A DNA stretch of 6,120 nucleotides from JAKPCT01 sp029553165. GTDB taxonomy: Bacteria > Bacillota > UBA4882 > UBA8346. The translations under genes and the position numbers were made by a program. Where the stretch lies: assembly GCA_035359995.1 (NCBI GenBank), contig DAORZT010000094.1, forward strand, positions 1 through 6,120, in the 5' to 3' direction. Positions 1 to 4,911 of this stretch are shown piece by piece. The first letter of the stretch is position 1. Each line of letters starts with the position of its first letter. A model generated the notes under the pieces. The model saw only the letters and a program-made list of their open reading frames with translations. It was not told the DNA's origin and made no database searches.

Positions 1-229
1 AGAAAAGGTCACTATGGATTTTTATTAGTTCAATTTGATTTTACAATGAGCCTTTATTTAACTCTTCCCGTTTTGGACTTTTCTCAATTGCAAAATTACT
101 CATTACAATGAGCCTCCTTTAGTTTCAGCCCTCCATGGTCAAAACTCATTGTTCCTTTCCAATCTTTTGCAATTAATTGGCTATTAGTGAAACTATTTCC
201 TGCTTTTTATGTAATGATTTTAAAACAGC
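1..229. other. Non-coding AT-rich stretch at window edge
   Basis: I see no credible gene here. The stretch lies downstream of the lipoprotein gene and its terminator. A 13-bp direct repeat, TTACAATGAGCCT, occurs at 41-53 and 103-115, and its core appears inverted (CTCATTGT) at 145-152. There is no convincing promoter or RNA gene. The region may be the flank of a gene outside the window. Confidence 0.5.
41..115. repeat. 13-bp direct repeat pair (TTACAATGAGCCT)
   Basis: TTACAATGAGCCT is present exactly at 41-53 and 103-115, 62 bp apart. An inverted partial copy, CTCATTGT, lies at 145-152. Function is unknown. It could be a protein-binding repeat or the remnant of a short duplication. Confidence 0.45.
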
Positions 230-270
230 AAAAAAGGACTGTGTCCCACTACTAACAGAACCCAGTCCTT
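230..270 (-). terminator. Rho-independent terminator of the lipoprotein gene
   Basis: Read on the minus strand, AAGGACTG (270-263) pairs with CAGTCCTT (241-234), an 8-bp stem around a loop of about 21 nt. Six T residues follow directly, overlapping the end of the stem. It lies about 45 bp past the stop codon of the lipoprotein gene, in the right orientation to end its transcript. Confidence 0.8.
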
Positions 271-313
271 CAATCACTATACTAATCAATATCTTAATCG
301 GTTACATTGCCAC

Positions 314-1276
314 CTAATCATCATATTGATAAACACAATATTCTTCTGAATTTTGAGTTTTACATTGGACCTTGATAAGCCGCCCTTCATTATCATACTC
401 TAATTTGTTTTGCATTAATAAAGTACCCTTAGGTTCATCATATTGCTTTTCTTCGTTTAAATTTCCGGATTGATTGTAAGTATATTCGTATCTTGTATAT
501 AGTTGATCTTGATAATCATAATAAAGCGACTCTCTTACCGTGTCATCCGGATTATAGAGATAAATAACTTTTCTTTCTAATTTACCATTACCCTTATAAC
601 TTTCAATCCTGGTTATTTGATTTTGCTCATTATAATAGAAGATCTCTTTAGATACTTGTTCATTATCCGCGTTAAAATATTTGATCATGCTAATTTGTCT
701 ATTGCTGTTATATCCATAAAGTATTGTTGAGCTTAGAACCTTCTTGGAATATCCAATCCTCTTAATAATTAATCCCAATGAATTGTATTCATATTCGTAA
801 TTAATGTCGTTATGTGCTGCCCGGTAAGATTGTAATAAACCATATTGATCATAACTGTATTTCTGTCCTAAACCAGAATCAAATTTTGATAATTTTACTA
901 AACCAATCTCGTTATAGGAATAAACTTCTTGTGAAACCGTATTATTATAGTAAATCATCTTTTGAGCAGGAAGGGCGTTTAAAAACCGGTCGTCATTTCT
1001 TAATGACCACAGTGAATAAAAAGGGCTTCCACTTACACAATAACATTCAAAGAACTGTCGGGTCTTATTTTGATAGGTTACAATCTTCTTCTTTAGATCA
1101 ATCGTCTTTTCCAACTCACCCGTTAGTCCATAATAGTAGACCTGATCTTTTTTTCTTTCGACGCCAAACCCGATCTTCGCCCGCGAAGAATTTACCTTGG
1201 GATTACAGCCCGTAAAACCAAGGAGCAAAAAAATAATTATTAACCAGATTGGTTTTAACAGCGTTTTTCGGTCCAT
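314..1276 (-). CDS. Putative lipoprotein with YD/RHS-like repeats
   Basis: This 320-residue protein is probably exported and lipid-anchored. A basic start (MDRKTLLK) and a hydrophobic stretch at residues 9-21 lead to a lipobox-like FTGC with Cys24. Phe at -3 is less usual than Leu, but the signal is otherwise typical. From about residue 119 to the end there are at least eight degenerate repeats of the form Y-x-Y-[ND]-x-x-G, at about 119, 140, 162, 187, 213, 239, 265 and 292, spaced 21-27 residues. This resembles the YD repeats of RHS/wall-associated proteins, which form beta-sheet shells or surface fibres. The protein is far shorter than true RHS toxins and shows no C-terminal toxin domain. 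The start is supported by AGGTGG at 1286-1281, only 4 nt before the ATG, so the spacing is short. It appears monocistronic, with a terminator at 230-270. The function is unknown; a surface or envelope role is inferred from export and repeats only. Confidence 0.8.
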   Translation of the reverse strand: MDRKTLLKPIWLIIIFLLLGFTGCNPKVNSSRAKIGFGVERKKDQVYYYGLTGELEKTIDLKKKIVTYQNKTRQFFECYCVSGSPFYSLWSLRNDDRFLNALPAQKMIYYNNTVSQEVYSYNEIGLVKLSKFDSGLGQKYSYDQYGLLQSYRAAHNDINYEYEYNSLGLIIKRIGYSKKVLSSTILYGYNSNRQISMIKYFNADNEQVSKEIFYYNEQNQITRIESYKGNGKLERKVIYLYNPDDTVRESLYYDYQDQLYTRYEYTYNQSGNLNEEKQYDEPKGTLLMQNKLEYDNEGRLIKVQCKTQNSEEYCVYQYDD

Positions 1277-1384
1277 TCTTCCACCTACTTACTCCTATCT
1301 CCAAAATCAATTTGTTAGTAGCAACAACTATATTTCATCAGAGTAAAAGTCCGAATCTTTACTCCAAAATTCTTTTCAATCGTT

Positions 1385-1413
1385 ATTATATACCTTAATG
1401 TCTGTCAAATCTA
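1385..1413 (-). promoter_or_regulatory. Possible promoter of the lipoprotein gene
   Basis: On the minus strand there is a perfect -10 box TATAAT (1390-1385). A perfect TTGACA at 1408-1403 is only 12 bp upstream, which is too close to serve as its -35. At the usual 17-bp spacing the -35 would be the weak TAGATT (1413-1408). The site lies about 110 bp upstream of the ATG, which would give a long leader. This is a tentative call. Confidence 0.4.
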
Positions 1414-1508
1414 TACTAGACAATAGAAACTTATCGATATCTTCAATTGGTTTATATAATGAAGAGACCTCTCTTCCTCCAAACCTTTTTGAAAACTTAT
1501 TTTGAATG

Positions 1509-1549
1509 TTCTTTCTGTTGGTACACTGTTCCGGCGGGCGGGTTTAGAA
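1509..1549 (+). repeat. Dispersed repeat, left flank of hairpin unit 1 (copy A)
   Basis: About 40 bp here resemble 3739-3777. The identical blocks are CACTGTTCCG (1524-1533 and 3753-3762) and GGCGGGTT (1537-1544 and 3765-3772), in the same order, with a similar pyrimidine-rich run before them and two 1-nt gaps. In this copy the segment runs directly into hairpin unit 1, so it may be the end of the same repeated element. Confidence 0.5.
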
Positions 1550-1610
1550 GAATTGTAATGAACAGGTTAGCGGTTCATTTTAGTACAATTCTTCAATTCA
1601 AAGAAGTGAA
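1541..1610 (+). repeat. Hairpin repeat unit 1
   Basis: An outer 11-bp stem, GAAGAATTGTA (1547-1557) with TACAATTCTTC (1584-1594), encloses an inner stem ATGAAC (1558-1563) with GTTCAT (1573-1578), leaving TTTAG unpaired. A second hairpin follows directly: TTCA (1597-1600), loop AAGAAG, TGAA (1607-1610). The inner hairpin and its TTTTAG flank match units 2 and 3, but the stem bases differ while pairing is kept. This suggests selection on a folded RNA or single-stranded DNA. The strand of action is unknown; plus is used for description. I recognise no named family. Confidence 0.6.
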
Positions 1611-1633
1611 CCCCAAAAAGTTACCAAAAAGGC

Positions 1634-1733
1634 GCCGAAACCGGCATGGTTAATGAGTAGGTAAGTTGATTCTAGAAGAAACTACTCATTTTAGAAGAAT
1701 TGTTTAAACAATTCTTCAACTCGAAGAAGCGAG
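1634..1733 (+). repeat. Hairpin repeat unit 2
   Basis: In order: a GC hairpin GCCG-AAAC-CGGC (1634-1645); a 9-bp stem AATGAGTAG (1652-1660) with CTACTCATT (1682-1690), whose loop begins GTAAG; then TTTTAG leading into a perfect 24-bp palindrome with half-site GAAGAATTGTTT (1694-1717); then CTCG (1720-1723), loop AAGAAG, CGAG (1730-1733). The arm GAAGAATTGT and the AAGAAG-loop hairpin are shared with unit 1. The arm sits upstream of the core hairpin there and downstream of it here, so the modules have been rearranged. Confidence 0.6.
1694..1717. repeat. Perfect 24-bp palindrome
   Basis: GAAGAATTGTTT is followed directly by its reverse complement with no spacer. It could extrude as a cruciform or be a dimeric protein-binding site. 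No T-run follows, so it is not a standard terminator. Its arm matches the outer stem of unit 1 for 10 bases. Confidence 0.75.
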
Positions 1734-1856
1734 AAGCGGTGTCGCTCCATCCAAGAAGCGTAGGAATACCAGTAGAATCTCAAGCGTCTTAACACACCAA
1801 CAATATCAAAAGAGGAAATATTCGATCTGGTATCTAAATCTATGGTAACCTATTGT

Positions 1857-1864
1857 AAAGGGAG
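1857..1864 (+). promoter_or_regulatory. RBS deciding the cyclase start
   Basis: AAAGGGAG lies 9 nt before ATG at 1874 and 6 nt before an in-frame TTG at 1871. The two codons are adjacent (TTG-ATG). The ATG is preferred for codon strength and spacing. Confidence 0.55.
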
Positions 1865-1873
1865 CAAATATTG

Positions 1874-2491
1874 ATGAAACTGATTGATTTATCCCATGAA
1901 ATTAAAGATAAGATGCCGGTTTATCCTGGGGATATTGAGACTAAATTGTTACAGATAAAATATTTGGAGCCGGATCAACACAACAACCACAAACTAGTTA
2001 CCAATATGCATGCAGGCACACATATCGACTCTCCGATGCACCTCGTCGACTGCCAACAATATATTTCCAAATTCCCGCTGGAGTCATTCATTGCCGAAGG
2101 TTGTATCCTGGACGTCCGAGACCAGGCAATAATCAAATTGATACCCGAATATGAGACATTGGTAAAAGAGGACAGTATTGTATTGCTCTATACCGGTTTT
2201 GACAAATACTATGGCACAAAAGAGTATTACGAAGCTCATCCCTGTCTGGATATGGAACTCGGCCAGTTTCTAATCGCCAAGAAGGTCAAAATGGTCGGAA
2301 TCGACCTTCCCTCGCCAGACCGCTACCCTTTTGAGATCCATAAGCTATTCCTGATGAATAATGTTTATATTCTGGAAAACCTGACCAATCTGGGGCAATT
2401 ACTCAATGCAGGCCAGTTTGAGGTGATTGCTTTTCCGCTGAAGATAAAGGCAGACAGCTCCCTGACCAGGGCGGTTGCAAGGGTGAGATAA
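1874..2491 (+). CDS. Cyclase family protein, kynurenine-formamidase-like hydrolase
   Basis: This 205-residue protein matches the metal-dependent cyclase family (Pfam Cyclase, which includes bacterial kynurenine formamidase KynB and polyketide-cyclase-like hydrolases). It opens with the family's typical IDLSHEIKDKMPVYPGD (4-20), followed by the signature HAGTHIDSPMH at 46-56. The signature fits HxGTHxDxPxH, whose His and Asp residues bind Zn or Mn and form the active site. The C-terminal part keeps ENLTNL and a final FPLKI-ADSS-TRAVA block, also usual for the family. Length is normal for KynB-like enzymes (about 200-220), so the gene looks intact. The substrate cannot be told from sequence: N-formylkynurenine is one option, but no tryptophan-degradation genes are adjacent. 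No signal peptide is seen, so it is probably cytoplasmic. Its stop is 18 bp from that of the convergent azlD. An in-frame TTG at 1871 is an alternative start. Confidence 0.88.
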   Translation: MKLIDLSHEIKDKMPVYPGDIETKLLQIKYLEPDQHNNHKLVTNMHAGTHIDSPMHLVDCQQYISKFPLESFIAEGCILDVRDQAIIKLIPEYETLVKEDSIVLLYTGFDKYYGTKEYYEAHPCLDMELGQFLIAKKVKMVGIDLPSPDRYPFEIHKLFLMNNVYILENLTNLGQLLNAGQFEVIAFPLKIKADSSLTRAVARVR

Positions 2492-2509
2492 CCAAGCAGG
2501 TTGCGGTGC

Positions 2510-2812
2510 TTAAAGAAACATCCCCGTAATTAAGACGGTTAAGATCGCCCCAAGGGCGACTATGACAAGACTTTTTCCCATGTTGGCAAGGGCCAGGGCG
2601 ACAGCGGTACCAAAGAGGGCTGTCTTAAAATTACCGGTGGAATTGATGATCTCCGGAAAGGTCAGTGCTCCTAAGACAGCATAAGGGACATACTGCAAGA
2701 AAGATTTGATGTATTTTGACTTTATTTCGCTTCTGAAGATCGATATTGGCAGTACCCTTGGGATATAAGTAACCAGGGCCATCAATAACACAGCAGTTAA
2801 TGTATAGGTCAT
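2510..2812 (-). CDS. azlD: AzlD-family branched-chain amino acid transport subunit
   Basis: This is a 100-residue integral membrane protein, the small subunit that works with AzlC. In characterised AzlCD/BrnFE pairs, the two export branched-chain amino acids and toxic analogues such as azaleucine. The features fit AzlD: full family length, an early VTYIPRVLPI (14-23), then YVPYAVLGALTFPEI (41-55) and a hydrophobic C-terminus, giving about three to four membrane segments. The frame stays open upstream, but ATG at 2812 is chosen because AAGGAG (2825-2820) sits 7 nt before it and the protein then begins at the usual family N-terminus. The start lies 4 bp after the azlC stop, and the RBS is inside the end of azlC, so the two are translationally linked. 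No clear terminator is seen before the convergent cyclase gene. Confidence 0.9.
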   Translation of the reverse strand: MTYTLTAVLLMALVTYIPRVLPISIFRSEIKSKYIKSFLQYVPYAVLGALTFPEIINSTGNFKTALFGTAVALALANMGKSLVIVALGAILTVLITGMFL

Positions 2813-2816
2813 CTTC

Positions 2817-3536
2817 CTACTCCTTTTTCGCTTCCTCAATAGGCCACAGGGCAGCACCGATTCCGGCTCCCAAAACAGTAGCAATAATAATTCTGAATCC
2901 ACTGGAGATAAAACTGAAGGACGGAATGTATTTAAGCAAAACATTGATCGCAACGGCAATCGCAATAATCAGAAAGACGGGCCTGGATTTCTTGGCTGGA
3001 GGCACGATGATTGCAATAAACATGGCGTAGAGGGCAATTCCCATGGCACTGCTGATATACTCGGGCAGCGCCGAAGAGGTGAACGCGCCTAAAGCGGTGC
3101 CTAAGCTCCAACCGATGATCGGCCCCAAAATCAGTCCCAGCATGTAGGAAGCGGACAGCTTCCCTTCCTCCATGGAGGCAATTGAAAAGGTTTCGTCCGT
3201 AATCCCGAAGCTGAAGATCAATCTTTGCAGCAATGGAATATCGGGATTGATCTTTTGGGATAACGAGAGAGACATTAACATATAGCGGATATTAATCACA
3301 AAAGTAGTTATCGCAATTTCAAACAGTCCAGCACCGGCGATAATGAGGTTCGTCCCGGCAAACTGTCCGGCACTGGTCAGATTGCTCAACGATATAAATA
3401 CTGCCATCAGCGGAGAGATCCCGCCATTAACGGCCATCAAGCCAAAAGTAAAGGCAACGGGGACATATCCTAAAGCGATAGGATAGCCTCTTTTTAGTCC
3501 GTAGGCAAAATCCTTTTTACAAGTTGAGGTATCCAT
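2817..3536 (-). CDS. azlC: AzlC-family branched-chain amino acid permease
   Basis: This 239-residue polytopic membrane protein is the large subunit of the AzlCD exporter. Family features include the N-terminal GYPIALGYVPVAFTFG (17-32), SAGQFAG (55-61), a conserved INIRYMLMS (81-89), and FGITDETF (110-117). Several hydrophobic segments follow, including 132-150, 163-181, 186-201 and 212-231. Length is normal for AzlC and no break is seen. ATG at 3536 is used; a modest AAGAGAG (3554-3548) lies 11 nt upstream. Exporter activity is inferred from the B. subtilis AzlC and Corynebacterium BrnF precedents, and the exact substrates (Leu, Ile, Val, Met) are not determinable here. No azlB-type regulator gene is adjacent in the window. 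It is first in a two-gene operon with azlD, 4 bp apart. Confidence 0.92.
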   Translation of the reverse strand: MDTSTCKKDFAYGLKRGYPIALGYVPVAFTFGLMAVNGGISPLMAVFISLSNLTSAGQFAGTNLIIAGAGLFEIAITTFVINIRYMLMSLSLSQKINPDIPLLQRLIFSFGITDETFSIASMEEGKLSASYMLGLILGPIIGWSLGTALGAFTSSALPEYISSAMGIALYAMFIAIIVPPAKKSRPVFLIIAIAVAINVLLKYIPSFSFISSGFRIIIATVLGAGIGAALWPIEEAKKE

Positions 3537-3592
3537 ATTGTCAAAGACTCTCTTTTCATCTTCATTAGTTTTTGGTCTTAAGCATGTAGAAT

Positions 3593-3621
3593 ATTATAAT
3601 ATTATTTTTTGAAAATATCCA
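3593..3621 (-). promoter_or_regulatory. Candidate azlCD promoter
   Basis: On the minus strand a perfect TATAAT (3598-3593) lies 17 bp after a weak -35 TGGATA (3621-3616, 4 of 6). It sits about 57 bp upstream of the azlC ATG. The surrounding AT-rich sequence is locally palindromic, so the exact box is uncertain. Confidence 0.5.
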
Positions 3622-3738
3622 GTGGTTTTAGGTCTTTCTTCCTCCAAACTCAAATCAATTTGCTTCATATAATACCATCCTCTCCTGCGATTCGATAACA
3701 GCAAATCATTATAGTCTTCTCCATTTTATTTTGAGCGC

Positions 3739-3789
3739 TTCTTCCTCTTGCCCACTGTTCCGTCGGCGGGTTAAAGAACTGCCTAACCC
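3739..3789 (+). repeat. Dispersed repeat copy B with adjoining hairpin
   Basis: Positions 3739-3777 match 1509-1549 (blocks CACTGTTCCG and GGCGGGTT). Here the end forms its own hairpin: GGGTTA (3768-3773), a 10-nt loop, and TAACCC (3784-3789). It lies directly before the truncated acetyltransferase remnant, so it may mark the junction where the gene's 5' part was replaced. Confidence 0.5.
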
Positions 3790-3814
3790 TCAAAGTCCTA
3801 AAGTCTACCACAAA

Positions 3815-4012
3815 AATATATTTCAGTTTAGCTATAACAATGGTCTGGGGAACTTTCTCCCTGAAGTTGAATTTGAAGACAGTCCTCAAAGACGGAAAAT
3901 GATGCTTCCATTTTCGATAACTTTGCATCATGCAACAACGGATGGATGGCACGTTAAAAAGTTTCTCGAGGACATACAATATGCCATGAACCATCCTCAT
4001 GAATGGTTGTAG
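3815..4012 (+). pseudogene. Chloramphenicol acetyltransferase C-terminal remnant
   Basis: An open frame reads through about 66 codons that look like the C-terminus of a type A chloramphenicol O-acetyltransferase. It has a GLGNFLPEVEFE segment, then LPFSITLHHATTDGWHVKKF, and ends in ...HPHEWL and TAG at 4010-4012. HHATTDG (3926-3946) matches the family active-site signature HHAVCDG, so the catalytic His and the structural Asp are kept. A complete enzyme is about 210-220 residues; here the N-terminal two thirds are missing. The frame continues leftward to 3731, but only into a dispersed repeat that does not resemble the enzyme. No plausible RBS or ATG precedes it. It is most likely a truncated pseudogene. 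The left boundary is approximate, and the remnant should not confer resistance. Confidence 0.8.
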
Positions 4013-4048
4013 CAGTACCCGCCTTCGTCCCTTTCTTTTATTATTTGG

Positions 4049-4133
4049 TTAAACTTCACCACTGAAATGATTATTAAAAGCAATGATTTCACCGTTTTGA
4101 AGATATCCCGGGGTTCGATGTTGATATTATTTA
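4049..4133 (-). pseudogene. Decayed radC (JAMM domain) fragment
   Basis: This segment aligns with the intact minus-strand radC at about 5184-5290. Read on the minus strand, one frame gives NINIEPRDIFK, matching NIHIEPREIFK. After a deletion of about 19 nt, another frame gives EIIAFNNHFSGEV then TAA, matching AIIAFHNHPSGEV. The deletion shifts the frame, the first metal-binding His is Asn, the following Pro is Phe, and a stop follows at once. It therefore cannot be functional. Similarity fades beyond both ends. It is a relic of a second radC copy rather than a recent duplication, since many substitutions have accumulated. Confidence 0.85.
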
Positions 4134-4169
4134 TTGAAAGAAATTTCATAACCATCTTACTTATTTTCC

Positions 4170-4198
4170 TTGACAATATTAATTTATTAAATTAATAT
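4170..4198 (+). promoter_or_regulatory. Promoter of the 4241 gene
   Basis: A perfect -35 TTGACA (4170-4175) is followed after 17 bp by TAATAT (4193-4198, 4 of 6 to TATAAT). The predicted start of transcription is about 35 bp upstream of the ATG. The surrounding sequence is very AT-rich. Confidence 0.65.
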
Positions 4199-4224
4199 GT
4201 TATTATCATAAATATATTATCATC

Positions 4225-4233
4225 AAAGGAGGT
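4225..4233 (+). promoter_or_regulatory. Consensus RBS fixing the start at 4241
   Basis: AAAGGAGGT ends 7 nt before ATG at 4241. An in-frame TTG at 4235 would be almost on top of the site, so it is rejected as the start. Confidence 0.85.
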
Positions 4234-4240
4234 CTTGTAT

Positions 4241-4591
4241 ATGTCTTATGAAAATATCGATTTTGACCTGTTAGTCGAAGAAGTGAAACAGATGAACAGC
4301 ATAGAAGGACAGGACCGGCTCTGGACAGCAGCTTTTAAGTTACCAAAATGGCATTTCATTGCCATACCCCAAAAGAATATTAACGATGTCAGACCCTTCA
4401 TTGGAGAGGTTGACGGTAGAGGCTGGTTCTTTGCTTTTACCGATGGAAAACACGCTAATCACTTTGCCCAAAAGCAAGGATGGGTTGACGAGAACGGAAT
4501 GGCAATAACAATTGCTATGGAACCATTCGCTGCTGCCCAGTGGCTCAGTCAGCATTTGGAATCAGGTATTTTTGGTGTGCGTTTTAATTAA
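4241..4591 (+). CDS. Small soluble protein of unknown function (weakly SseB-like)
   Basis: This 116-residue protein has no signal peptide or membrane segment. The N-terminal part (1-25) is acidic and probably helical. The centre has LWTAAFKLPKWHFIAIP (27-43), then RPFIGEVDGRGWFFAFTD (51-68) and HANHFAQKQGW (71-81). The C-terminal half ends AAAQWLSQHLESGIFGVRFN. The pattern of a beta-strand pair, a value or setting read out as FAFTD, and a helix beginning HANHFA is reminiscent of SseB-type domains (…FTD…A..FA). I cannot confirm that without a profile search, so function is left open. The gene is well formed, with a TTGACA promoter, a consensus RBS and a terminator 13 bp after the stop. It is therefore probably expressed as a single-gene unit. 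Confidence 0.8.
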   Translation: MSYENIDFDLLVEEVKQMNSIEGQDRLWTAAFKLPKWHFIAIPQKNINDVRPFIGEVDGRGWFFAFTDGKHANHFAQKQGWVDENGMAITIAMEPFAAAQWLSQHLESGIFGVRFN

Positions 4592-4604
4592 GGTGAACAT
4601 GGTT

Positions 4605-4629
4605 GGTTTGCCCCAATAGCAAACCTTTT
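4605..4629 (+). terminator. Rho-independent terminator of the 4241 gene
   Basis: GGTTTGC (4605-4611), a 7-nt loop, GCAAACC (4619-4625), then TTTT. An outer TGGT/ACCA pairing can extend the fold. It starts 13 bp after the stop codon. Confidence 0.75.
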
Positions 4630-4702
4630 ACCAATTTATCAGCATCTCAAAAATCTGCAGGCAATATAGGCCCCTCTGACTGATACTTACTCGAATAAAT
4701 TC

Positions 4703-4720
4703 GCCAACAGGGAGGTTGGC
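4703..4720. repeat. Stem-loop GCCAAC / GTTGGC
   Basis: A perfect 6-bp stem, GCCAAC (4703-4708) with GTTGGC (4715-4720), around the loop AGGGAG. No T-run follows on the plus strand. Confidence 0.55.
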
Positions 4721-4755
4721 GCGCGGCTTTAAAAATAGGAAGTTTTTATAGACGT

Positions 4756-4840
4756 CGGCAGTTGAATTTCTTCCCAGAAGCTGCCGTGAGGTAATGAATA
4801 GGTAAGCAATAAAGAAAGGGGCTATTCATTTTTAGGCAGC
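4756..4840 (+). repeat. Hairpin repeat unit 3
   Basis: CGGCAG (4756-4761) pairs with CTGCCG (4781-4786), with an inner CTTC-CCA-GAAG hairpin at 4770-4780. Next comes the conserved core: AATGAATAG (4793-4801), a 20-nt loop beginning GTAAG, and CTATTCATT (4822-4830), then TTTAG. GCTGCC (4780-4785) can instead pair with GGCAGC (4835-4840), enclosing the core as the outer stem does in unit 1. Compared with unit 2 the core stem has an A-T pair in place of G-C, so pairing is preserved. Confidence 0.6.
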
Positions 4841-4911
4841 AGTAGTTATAAATTGTGACCACCGCAGGTCAAGGATGACTAATCTTAACAGATTTTAGCA
4901 GTTGGAGGGGT

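Larger units (their letters stand above)
1277..1870. other. Non-coding region with hairpin-rich repeat units
   Basis: This interval of about 590 bp separates the lipoprotein gene (minus) from the cyclase gene (plus). The left third holds the lipoprotein leader and promoter. From about 1509 to 1760 it consists of two related hairpin units, described separately. The remainder (about 1760-1870) is the cyclase leader, in which I found no clear promoter. A 68-codon open frame at 1447-1653 runs through the repeats and has no supporting features. Confidence 0.6.
3537..4240. other. Intergenic gene graveyard between azlC and the 4241 gene
   Basis: About 700 bp hold no intact gene. From left to right they contain the azlC leader and promoter, a dispersed repeat (3739-3777), the 3' end of a chloramphenicol acetyltransferase gene on the plus strand, a decayed radC piece on the minus strand, and the promoter of the next plus-strand gene. 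Remnants from two unrelated genes in both orientations suggest past insertion and deletion events. Confidence 0.7.

Noticed and set aside
814..1215. Open frame of 133 codons on the plus strand
   Set aside because: It lies antisense within the lipoprotein gene, has no RBS and no recognisable protein features.
1447..1653. Open frame of 68 codons on the plus strand
   Set aside because: It runs through hairpin unit 1 and its flank. No convincing RBS or protein family was seen.
1509..1760. CRISPR array
   Set aside because: The repeats are few, unequal and palindromic, without regular spacers and without cas genes.
1277..1870. tRNA, T-box or other known riboswitch
   Set aside because: No tRNA cloverleaf, T-box motif or known aptamer core could be recognised. 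The hairpins also do not precede the cyclase gene closely enough to suggest a leader switch.
2492..2509. Possible bidirectional terminator between the cyclase gene and azlD
   Set aside because: Only a 5-bp AAGCA/TGCTT pairing with no T-run on either side.
2813..2965. N-terminal extension of azlD by 51 residues
   Set aside because: It overlaps azlC in another frame. The RBS and family length support the start at 2812.
2800..3030. Open frame of 76 codons on the plus strand
   Set aside because: It is antisense to azlC, with composition typical of a shadow frame.
3731..3814. Upstream part of the acetyltransferase frame, starting at TTG 3731
   Set aside because: The translation does not resemble the enzyme, the DNA is the dispersed repeat, and no RBS is present.
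3665..4000. Open frame of 111 codons on the minus strand
   Set aside because: It is antisense to the acetyltransferase remnant, with no family resemblance or RBS.
4340..4555. Open frame of 71 codons on the minus strand
   Set aside because: It is antisense to the small protein gene at 4241, which has a full set of expression signals.
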